From Amycolatopsis lexingtonensis (GTDB lineage Bacteria > Actinomycetota > Actinomycetes > Mycobacteriales > Pseudonocardiaceae), in assembly GCF_014873755.1 (NCBI RefSeq), contig NZ_JADBEG010000001.1:7352501-7416500 (forward strand): a stretch of DNA of 64,000 nt. The letters are read 5' to 3'. Every line of letters begins with the position of its first letter. Position 1 is the first letter of the stretch. The notes beneath the pieces were generated by a model, which was not told the DNA's origin, ran no database searches, and saw nothing but the letters and a program-made list of their open reading frames with translations. Positions 1 to 7,239 of this stretch are shown here, piece after piece. The position numbers and the translations under genes are program-made.

Positions 1-39
1 GCCGTCCGGGCGTTCGGCCACCTCAACCCGGTAACGCAC
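1..39 (-). CDS. Start of an unidentified gene, cut by the window edge
   Basis: Only 13 codons are visible, beginning with GTG at 39 on the minus strand and reading MRYRVEVAERPDG. A purine-rich GGGGAGGA stretch lies at about 46-52, at good ribosome-binding distance, which is the main support for calling a gene. It follows the preceding minus-strand gene by about 36 bases, so it probably belongs to the same operon as the glycohydrolase genes. Nothing can be said about its function from so few residues. Confidence 0.45.
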   Translation of the reverse strand, partial: MRYRVEVAERPDG

Positions 40-75
40 GTTTTGTCCTCCCCTGCCCCAGTGACCCCAGGAAAT

Positions 76-3000
76 CTAGTCGACCGGGTACCGAGCGAAC
101 CACCGGTCGTCGCCGGGCGCACCCGGGCCGAACTCGGTGATCGCGTCGTCCGCCAGGCCGATGATGACGTCGCGGAGCTCCAGCTGCTCCAGCCAGCTCT
201 TCCGCAGTGCTTCCTCGCCGTACATCGCGCCGACGAGGTTGCCGCAGACCGAGCCGGTCGAGTCGCTGTCCCCGCTGTGGTTGACCGCCGCGAGCAACGC
301 CGTGTCCGCGTCGGTGGTGGTCAGCGCGACGTACACGGACATCGACAGCGCGGTCTCGCCGACGTTGCCCTGCCCGAGCGTCTCGAGCTTCTCCGGCGTC
401 GGCGGGCCCTGCTCCGCCAGCGCGAGCGCCGCGTCGAGTGCCGCGCTCTGCTCCTCGTGCCCCGCGTACTTCACCAGCTCGGCCCGCGCCGTCGCGACCG
501 CGTCGAGCAGCGGCTTTCCGTGCAGCAACTCGTGCACGACCACCGCGAAGCACCCGGACGACAAATACCCGCTCGGGTGACCGTGGGTCAGCGCCGCGCT
601 CTCGGCACCGAGCCGGAACACCTCGGCGAGGTCGTCCGACCACAACGCGATCGGCGCGGCCCGCATCACGCCGCCGCAGCCCTTCGAGTTGTTGATCGGC
701 CGTTCGATGGTGCCGCGGACGCCCGAGCGGCCGTACGCCTCGAGCTCGCCGAAGCAGGTCAAGCCCGGGGCGCGGCGGCTGAACAGCTCCTGGTGGGTGA
801 TCAGCCAGCCGTCCGGCGCTTCGACGGCCGACTGCGGCCCGCGCGCCCGGTCCCACGCGACGCCCTGCGTGTGCAGCCAGCGCTGGTAGGCCAGCTGCAG
901 CGAGTGCACGACGTCGGCCGAGCCGGTCCGCCGCCGCTGGGCGTGCGCCCGGATCAGCGCTTCGAGCGTGAAGAGCGTCATCTGCGTGTCGTCGGTGATC
1001 CGGCCGACACCGCCGTACGCGGGGATGAAGTCGGTGATCCCGGCCGGCCCGGCGAGCTCGCGGATCCGGTCGATCGAGTCGAACTCCGTCTTGGCGCCCA
1101 GCGCGTCGCCGATCGCCCCGGCCAGCAGGCTGCCCCGCAGTCGCGATCGCAAGTCCGGTCCCTTCGGTCGCGGGGTGAACCGGCCGCTCGGGTACCGGCG
1201 CTCCCAACGCGCGTGTTCGGCGGTCTCCGTCTGGAGGCCGTTGCGGTTGAAGTACCAGAAGACGTCGCTCGCGATGTCTTCCACCAGCCCGAGGTCGGGC
1301 AGCGAGGTCACCCAGGGCAGGCCCGGCAGGCCGCCACGGGCGCCGACCAGCGCACCGGCGAGCGCGCCGGCCACCGGGCCGGACCGCGCGGCGAGCGTGA
1401 TCGCGGCCGCGGGGTCGTAGCCGCGCTTGGCCGCGGCGAACAGCGCGCGGCCGAGCACCGAGCGCACGCTCCGGCCGTCGCCGATGCTTTCGAGCTGGGT
1501 GACGTCGTCGGCGTCGCGGTCTTCGCGCAGCGCCAGCGTCGACGCGGCCAGGTCGCCACCCACTTCCCGCAGGCGGACGTGCACCGGCAAGGCGAACGCG
1601 TCGCGGGTCAGCAGGGCCTGGAACACCGCGATCAGCAGCTCGACGCCTTCGGTGACCTCGGCCCCGGCGCCGCTGCCGATCAGCTCGCGGGCGACGTCCT
1701 TCGCGTACCGCTCGCCGTCGACGTCGGCGAGCGCGACCGCGCCGGCCGGGGTCGCGGCCAGCGCCGTGGCCAGCAGCGCGGAGAACTCCGCGGGCGGCGG
1801 CCCGGCGTGCCGGGTCGCGACGGCGAGCCAGCCGACCGGGTCCGGTTCGGGCAGCGTGGCCGGGACTTCGCCGGTCGGCACCGGCGGCAGGCCGCGCAGC
1901 ACGATGTCGGTGTGGAACAGCAGGTGGCGTGTCAGCCCGCCCAGCGGCAGCGGGCCGGCCGGGTCGGCGCCGCCACCCAGCGCGTCACCGATCGCGAAGC
2001 CGGCGTACGCGCCGACGATCCGGTGCCACGCGAAGCGGCCGGACGGGGTGCCGAAGGCGGAGAACTTCCCGAACGTCCACGGCACGGGCCGCGGCTGCGC
2101 GTCCTCGCCGACGTGCGCGATCAGGCCGTTTGCGCCCAGGTCGGCGGGCCATTCCGGGGCCTGGCCCGCGCGGCGCCGGACGCCGTTGCGGTACTGCCAG
2201 GCGAACCCGCGCAGGTAGCGGACGCACTCCTCGGGCGTCAGCTCGAAGTGGTGGTCGCGGGCGTGGTTGACCGCGTACCGCAGGTGCCGTTCGAGCAGGT
2301 CGGGCGGCTCGACGCCGAACTCCTCGACCAGCGCGGGCAGTGCCTCGGCGACCGCGGGCCCGGCTTCCGGCGCGGGCTCCTCGATCCGGGGACCGCGCTC
2401 GCCGGTCGCCCCCAATTCCGCCGCGGTCAGGCTGCGGACCAGCCCGGTGCCCGGGTCGAGCGTCAGCCCGGCGGACGGCGGCAGCTCCCGGACCGGCACC
2501 CGCCACCGGCGCGGGTAGCGCCCGGGAACCAGCGCCGACGAGCTGTAGGCGATGACTTCGCGTTCGCCGGTGGCGGGCACCGGCCGCACCAGCGGCTCAC
2601 CGTCCGGCAGCGGCACGAGCACTTCGCAGTCGAGCAGCGCGTGGGCGAACTCGGGCCGGCTGATCCAGCCGACGGCCAGGTAGTTCAGCAGCTTCGCGGC
2701 GTCGGTGGCGGGCACCGGGAACCCGCGCCAGACCGGGCCCGGCGTGTACTGCTCGTTGACCCGGTACTCGCCGGTCGACCGGGTCCAGCCGCGGATCGCG
2801 CGCAGGGGGAGGTCCGGGAACGCCTTCTCGTCGAACTCGGGGTCGACGTCGGGCCGCCACTCGGCCTCGGCGGGCGTGCTCGCCATCGACGCCTGGTCGA
2901 GCGTGATCTCGCCGCCGTCGTCCGGCACGAACACCACCGGGCTCGGGACCAGTCCGGCGCCGATGTCGGTGCCGTCCAGGTAGTCGGCCGCGTTGACCGT

Positions 3001-3117
3001 GAAGCGCCAGCCGTCCGGCCGGCGCACGGTGAACTCCGCGCGGATCCGCAGCCGGTCGCCGCCCGGTCGCGTGCGCAACCACTCCCGCACGCGAGCGACG
3101 GCTTCCTGTTCTTCCAT
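76..3117 (-). CDS. YrhB/SseB-like N-terminus fused to two ADP-ribosylglycohydrolase domains (second one intact); probable immunity protein
   Basis: The protein has about 1013 residues. Residues 1-95 resemble the YrhB/Imm35 fold (GWRFTVNAADYLDG). The next ~150 residues resemble an SseB-like domain. Two ADP-ribosylglycohydrolase (ARH/DraG-type) domains follow. The first, from about residue 370, starts like an ARH (FAIGDALGG) but lacks the acidic metal-binding motifs. The second, from about residue 690, keeps GRITDDTQM and NHSGDSDSTG, the two motifs that carry the Mg-binding Asp/Thr residues, so it should remove ADP-ribose from modified targets. It is the last complete gene of an operon headed by a toxin with two ADP-ribosyltransferase domains. 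ARH proteins are known as immunity factors for such toxins, so protection is the likely role. An upstream in-frame ATG at 3126 exists; the ATG at 3117 has GAGG nine bases upstream and is preferred. Confidence 0.8.
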   Translation of the reverse strand: MEEQEAVARVREWLRTRPGGDRLRIRAEFTVRRPDGWRFTVNAADYLDGTDIGAGLVPSPVVFVPDDGGEITLDQASMASTPAEAEWRPDVDPEFDEKAFPDLPLRAIRGWTRSTGEYRVNEQYTPGPVWRGFPVPATDAAKLLNYLAVGWISRPEFAHALLDCEVLVPLPDGEPLVRPVPATGEREVIAYSSSALVPGRYPRRWRVPVRELPPSAGLTLDPGTGLVRSLTAAELGATGERGPRIEEPAPEAGPAVAEALPALVEEFGVEPPDLLERHLRYAVNHARDHHFELTPEECVRYLRGFAWQYRNGVRRRAGQAPEWPADLGANGLIAHVGEDAQPRPVPWTFGKFSAFGTPSGRFAWHRIVGAYAGFAIGDALGGGADPAGPLPLGGLTRHLLFHTDIVLRGLPPVPTGEVPATLPEPDPVGWLAVATRHAGPPPAEFSALLATALAATPAGAVALADVDGERYAKDVARELIGSGAGAEVTEGVELLIAVFQALLTRDAFALPVHVRLREVGGDLAASTLALREDRDADDVTQLESIGDGRSVRSVLGRALFAAAKRGYDPAAAITLAARSGPVAGALAGALVGARGGLPGLPWVTSLPDLGLVEDIASDVFWYFNRNGLQTETAEHARWERRYPSGRFTPRPKGPDLRSRLRGSLLAGAIGDALGAKTEFDSIDRIRELAGPAGITDFIPAYGGVGRITDDTQMTLFTLEALIRAHAQRRRTGSADVVHSLQLAYQRWLHTQGVAWDRARGPQSAVEAPDGWLITHQELFSRRAPGLTCFGELEAYGRSGVRGTIERPINNSKGCGGVMRAAPIALWSDDLAEVFRLGAESAALTHGHPSGYLSSGCFAVVVHELLHGKPLLDAVATARAELVKYAGHEEQSAALDAALALAEQGPPTPEKLETLGQGNVGETALSMSVYVALTTTDADTALLAAVNHSGDSDSTGSVCGNLVGAMYGEEALRKSWLEQLELRDVIIGLADDAITEFGPGAPGDDRWFARYPVD

Positions 3118-3133
3118 TCTCCCCATCCTCGGG

Positions 3134-5377
3134 CTAATGCCGCGGGTACCGCTCGATCCACGCGTCACCCTGCGCGCTCAGCGCCGAGTGCCGGTCGAAG
3201 TGCCAGTAGGCGTCCGAAGCGACGTTCTCGACCAGGTAGCGCAGCTCCAGCTGGTCGACCCACTTCTGCGGCAGCCCGGGGATCCCGGTGCGCGCGCCCA
3301 GCAGGGCCCCGGTGAGCGCGCCGGTGAGGGCGCTGCGGCCGGAGTGGTTGACCGCGCGAAGCAGCGCCTGCTCCGGGTAGTTCTCGAAGCCGGACAGCGC
3401 GGCGAAGGCGCGGCCGAGCACCGACAGCGTCGTCTGGCCGTCGCCGATCAGCTCCGCCATCCGCAGGTCGGGCAGCCCGTGCTCGCCGAAGAACGGCACC
3501 GACTCGGCGACCATGTCCCCGATCGCCGTCCACTCCGGGCCCTGCTGGAACTGGTTGTCCGGGTTGAGCACCTCGCGGCTGAGGTTCCAGATCGGGAAGC
3601 TGAACGCCTCCTTGGTCAGCGCGTGCTCGAACAGCCAGGTCAGGTACGTCGCGGCGGCCAGGTCGGGCTCGGTCGGGTGGGTGACGCCGGCGAGGTCGCG
3701 GACCGCCTGGCGGGCGCCGCCGCTGAACCCGCTGCCGGGCCCGGCCATGGTCAGCGCGGCGGGCAGCGCCGGGATCAGCGCGGCCGGACCGGTCAGCGGC
3801 GGCGCGCCGGGCGTCTCGGTGGCGAGCTGGTGGTAGGCGTTGAGCTCGGCGTCGTCGGCGTCGCGGCGGGCGTGCAGGTCGGGGACCTGGACGAGCCAGC
3901 CGTCGGCGTTCTCCATCGGCGCGCCCTGGGTGCGCAGCCAGCGCTGCAGCGCCCCGCGGACGACGCCGGGGAAGAGCTGCTCGGCTTCGCGCGACTCCGG
4001 CTGTTCGCGGTGCGGGCTGCGGACCACGGCCTCGGTGTAGAACAGCAGCCGCTGCGTCAGCGAGCCGATCCGGCCCACCTGGTCGAACGCCGGCAGCAGC
4101 TCGGTCACGCCTTCGATGCCGTACTTCGCGTGGATGTCGTGCAGCATCATCCGGTCGACGGCCGCGCCGAGGGCCTCGCCGAGCGCGAAGCCGACGTACG
4201 CGCCCGTGACGCGCTGCCAGCCGTAGCGGAAGCCGTCGAGGTCGCGCTCGGGGTACTTGCCGAACGTGTCGAGCCGCGGCACCGTGCGCCCGGCGTTGTC
4301 GTAGGCCGGGGCCAGGCCGTTCGCGCGCAGGTCGTTGGGCTTGCTCCGCGGCGGCTCCGGCATCTGCAGCCGCTTCAGCCAGGACTCGCCGAGCACGGTC
4401 TTCGCGCACTCCTCGGCGGTGAGCTCGAAGCCCCGCCGCCGGGCCTTCTCGGCCGCCTTGAGCGGCGGCTTCACCGGGTCCGGCAGCCCCATCCGCGCCG
4501 CGGTGTCGGCGGCGACGCGGATCAGGTCCTCCTCGGCCTCCGGGCAGCGGCCGTGCACGTCGATGCGCGGCTCGTGGCGCGGGAACCGCTTGACGATCTC
4601 CGCGAGCTCGCCGCTGGAGACGTCCTCGATGGTCGTCGGGCCGCCGTTGATGACCAGGTTCGGCGGGTGCTCGAACTCGGCGAGCGTGGCGACGTCGACC
4701 TTCCACCAGCCGTGCTCGCGCGAGGGCAGGTGCCGCGTCGAGCTGAACACCTTGAGCTCGTTGCGTTCCTCGGCGAAGTAGAACCGGTCGGTCTTGCCGG
4801 TCTCCAGGTCGAGCGGGACGAACACCTCGCAGCGGATCAGCCCGATGAGCAGCAGCTCCCGGGTCAGCCAGCCGACGCTGCCGAACGACAGCAGCGTTTC
4901 GAGGGTGTTCTCCGGCTTCGGGTAGCCGCGGCGGATCGGCCCGGCCTTGTACTCGGGGTTCTCGCGCTCTTCGCCGGTCTGGTTGCCCTCGGCGTCGACC
5001 TTCACCCAGCCCGCGACCGCCTGCAGCGGCACGCCCAGCTCACCGAGCCCGGCCTTCACGTACTCGGGGTCGACGACCTCGCGCCAGTTCTCCTGGCCGG
5101 GGAACGCCACCGGCACGGACAGCCCGCCGGGGTGCGGGTGCGCCTGCCGCAGTTCGCCGTCCGGCTCGCGGACCACGACCGACGGCGGCGGAAAGATCTC
5201 CTTCTCCGGCCGTCCCTCGTCGAGGAACGCGATGGTGTTGTAGGGCACCGACCAGCCCTCGGGGATGCGCAGGACCTTTTCGGTGTCCACCCGGAGCCCG
5301 GCGGGACCGGAGACGTCCGGACCGTGCACCGCGCGCAGCCACTGGCCGACCTTGGCAATCGCTTCCGCCGCTTCCAC
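3134..5377 (-). CDS. YrhB/SseB-like protein with a degenerate ADP-ribosylglycohydrolase domain; possible pseudo-enzyme immunity protein
   Basis: This 747-residue paralogue of the downstream gene has the same N-terminal layout: a YrhB-like segment (GWSVPYNTIAFLDEG), an SseB-like region around residues 150-290, then one ARH-like domain from about residue 390 (GAYVGFALGEALG). The metal site is lost: the usual DDT motif reads GRIGSLTQ, and the usual GD(T/S)DS motif reads NHSGRSALTG. The fold seems kept while catalysis should be gone, suggesting a binding or scaffold role, for example sequestering ADP-ribosylated targets or the toxin. Start is GTG at 5377, abutting the stop of the upstream gene at 5378, so the two are translationally linked. 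The loss of activity is inferred from motifs only. Confidence 0.72.
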   Translation of the reverse strand: MEAAEAIAKVGQWLRAVHGPDVSGPAGLRVDTEKVLRIPEGWSVPYNTIAFLDEGRPEKEIFPPPSVVVREPDGELRQAHPHPGGLSVPVAFPGQENWREVVDPEYVKAGLGELGVPLQAVAGWVKVDAEGNQTGEERENPEYKAGPIRRGYPKPENTLETLLSFGSVGWLTRELLLIGLIRCEVFVPLDLETGKTDRFYFAEERNELKVFSSTRHLPSREHGWWKVDVATLAEFEHPPNLVINGGPTTIEDVSSGELAEIVKRFPRHEPRIDVHGRCPEAEEDLIRVAADTAARMGLPDPVKPPLKAAEKARRRGFELTAEECAKTVLGESWLKRLQMPEPPRSKPNDLRANGLAPAYDNAGRTVPRLDTFGKYPERDLDGFRYGWQRVTGAYVGFALGEALGAAVDRMMLHDIHAKYGIEGVTELLPAFDQVGRIGSLTQRLLFYTEAVVRSPHREQPESREAEQLFPGVVRGALQRWLRTQGAPMENADGWLVQVPDLHARRDADDAELNAYHQLATETPGAPPLTGPAALIPALPAALTMAGPGSGFSGGARQAVRDLAGVTHPTEPDLAAATYLTWLFEHALTKEAFSFPIWNLSREVLNPDNQFQQGPEWTAIGDMVAESVPFFGEHGLPDLRMAELIGDGQTTLSVLGRAFAALSGFENYPEQALLRAVNHSGRSALTGALTGALLGARTGIPGLPQKWVDQLELRYLVENVASDAYWHFDRHSALSAQGDAWIERYPRH

Positions 5378-6793
5378 CTACTCGATCCTCTCCAGGCTTC
5401 CGTCGGACTCGTGCTCGGCGATCGTCTTCGGCAGCACGAAGGCCACCGCGCCACCCGGCAGGTTCGCCCACGGAACCGTGATGCCGGTGATCACGTGCAG
5501 CGGGCGTCTCAGCCGGTAGCTCCGCCGTTCCCGCTCACGTTCCAGCGGCAGCGACGTCGTGGCGAACCGTACCTCCCCGTGGTGGACGAGGTTGCCGGGT
5601 TCCTCGCCGAAGCGCAGGACGACCGTACCCGCCACCAGCCGGGTGATGCGCTTGTTGCGGAGCAGGGTGAGGGGAGGCTCACCCGGAGCCGGGTGGACCG
5701 GCCAGTCGTCGAGCTCCCGCGCGGTTTCCAACGGCGTTTCGTGGCCGGCGGTCATCCGGGCGGGGTGCAGCAGCAACGCGCCCAGCAGCTGCTGCGCGGC
5801 GTCCTCGAGCCGGTCGAAGAACTTCGGTTCGCGGGGCTTCCCGCCGGCGTAGGCCGCGACCTCCCAGCCGTCGGTCGTGAAGTTGAGGCACCACGTGCCG
5901 TCCGCCCGCTCCCCGACCCGGTAGGCCTCTGGCCAGACGCCGTGCTCGCCGAGCCGCTGGACCAGCACGATCAGCAGCTCGTCGTCGGCCAGCCGCGGAT
6001 CCGGCGTCGTCTCCAGCTCGGCGGCGACGTCCCCGGCGGTCTTCTTCACGTCGGCGCGTCCCGGCTTCGGCCGCGGCTCGCCGAGCAGGTCCGCCTCGGC
6101 GGTCCGCCGCACCAGCGGCTCGACGTACGGCGGCTGGAAGTGGTTGCGCCGGATGTGCGCCACCAGGTCCGGTTCGGGCGGAACGCCGTGCTTCGCGAGC
6201 AGGAGCGGCACCGCCTCGGACCAGATCCAGGTGCCGTCGGTGTGGAAGCGCTGCTCGGCGTCTTCGTGCACGACGGCTTCGCGCTCGAGGTACTGCAGCA
6301 CGAGCGGGACCTCGGTGTCGGTCAGCGGCGGCCGTTCGACGTCCGCGTCACCGATCTCGGCGTGCCGGAACTCGAGACCCAGCGGTAGCTGCGCGCGCAG
6401 CCGCCACCAGTCCGGGATGTGCGCGTCGGCGCGCGGGAACGCGGCGAGCTCGTCGGGATAGGCGTTCGCGGCCGGCGGCTCGGTCCACACCGGGTCGTCG
6501 TCGCGCGCGAAGTCGAAGTCGAAGGTGCCGTCGGGGTTGAGCGTGAACCGCGCCTGCAGCCAGGTGCCGCGGTCCTCGGCGTACATCCCCTCGCGCAGCT
6601 GGGCGAAGAGCTCGGCGAGCGCGTCCGACGTCGTCGCGTTGTGGCCTTCGAGTTCGCGGTGCGCCCCGACCTGCCGGAAGTCGACGGCGGCCGGCCCGGC
6701 GGCGTCCACCCGGTGGTCGCGCAGGAGCTTTCCCAGCTGCACCAGGAGGGTGCGCTGCTCGTCCGGCGAAAGTCGTTGTTCCACGTGAATCAT
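5378..6793 (-). CDS. YezG-like immunity domain protein with a C-terminal TNT-like domain
   Basis: The protein has 471 residues. Residues ~1-120 resemble the YezG immunity family, including TWLQARFTLNPDGTFDFDF. A second region around residues 270-345 has similar character. The C-terminal ~90 residues resemble the TNT domain (NAD glycohydrolase of the CpnT type, formerly DUF4237): a LPLERERERRSYRLRRPL segment, then an LPGGAVAFVLP segment where TNT toxins carry GQPGGGTQ. The catalytic Gln position appears replaced, so NAD hydrolysis is doubtful. The protein may therefore be an immunity or adaptor protein derived in part from a toxin. Its ATG at 6791-6793 overlaps the upstream stop as ATGA, so it is coupled to the 149-residue gene and the toxin. 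Confidence 0.6.
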   Translation of the reverse strand: MIHVEQRLSPDEQRTLLVQLGKLLRDHRVDAAGPAAVDFRQVGAHRELEGHNATTSDALAELFAQLREGMYAEDRGTWLQARFTLNPDGTFDFDFARDDDPVWTEPPAANAYPDELAAFPRADAHIPDWWRLRAQLPLGLEFRHAEIGDADVERPPLTDTEVPLVLQYLEREAVVHEDAEQRFHTDGTWIWSEAVPLLLAKHGVPPEPDLVAHIRRNHFQPPYVEPLVRRTAEADLLGEPRPKPGRADVKKTAGDVAAELETTPDPRLADDELLIVLVQRLGEHGVWPEAYRVGERADGTWCLNFTTDGWEVAAYAGGKPREPKFFDRLEDAAQQLLGALLLHPARMTAGHETPLETARELDDWPVHPAPGEPPLTLLRNKRITRLVAGTVVLRFGEEPGNLVHHGEVRFATTSLPLERERERRSYRLRRPLHVITGITVPWANLPGGAVAFVLPKTIAEHESDGSLERIE

Positions 6794-7239
6794 TGCCCCG
6801 CGTTGAAGCGGCTCGTCACCGTGAACGACGGCGGCTCACCGGCGGCGATCCGGGCAGCTTCGTCTTCCCACATCTTGAAGGTCCGCTTCTGGAGTGCACG
6901 GACCAGCGCGGTCTCCTGCGGAGTCCGGCGGCGTCCCTCCTGGAAGGCTGCGTTGTCGATCCCGTTGATCGTCTCGTAGAGCGCGAAGATCGGGCCGTCG
7001 CCGGACAAGTAGTGGTTCCGCTCGATCTCCGTCTCGTGGACGAACTTCTCTTCGCTGAGGGGACCGTCGATGTTCGAATCGGTGGTTGCTCGCATGACCT
7101 CGCGGATGTGGCTGCTGTCCGGTACGAAGAATCCGGTCCGCAGATCGAGGAGGGTGCCCGCCAAGCCGCCGCCGGGCGTCTGGTCGATCCGGTAGGTCTG
7201 GGCGTAGTACTTGTAGTACATAGGTGTCCGAACGGCCAT
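6790..7239 (-). CDS. Orphan 149-residue protein directly downstream of the toxin; candidate immunity protein
   Basis: I do not recognise this family. The product has no signal peptide or membrane segment. It is mixed alpha/beta in character, with a Tyr-rich N-terminus (MYYKYYAQTYRIDQ) and a charged C-terminal helix (ETALVRALQKRTFKMWEDEA). Its start overlaps the toxin stop as TGATG, the arrangement expected when a small protective partner is made in step with a toxin. Immunity to the C-terminal RelA/SpoT-like or papain-like domain is one possibility; an export chaperone or accessory factor is another. Position is the only evidence for either. Confidence 0.65.
   Translation of the reverse strand: MAVRTPMYYKYYAQTYRIDQTPGGGLAGTLLDLRTGFFVPDSSHIREVMRATTDSNIDGPLSEEKFVHETEIERNHYLSGDGPIFALYETINGIDNAAFQEGRRRTPQETALVRALQKRTFKMWEDEAARIAAGEPPSFTVTSRFNAGQ

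Noticed and set aside
43..6388. Long plus-strand open frames across the first 6 kb
   Set aside because: They run antisense to the glycohydrolase and YezG/TNT genes, whose domains and overlapping starts are clear; the plus-strand products are Arg-rich and featureless.
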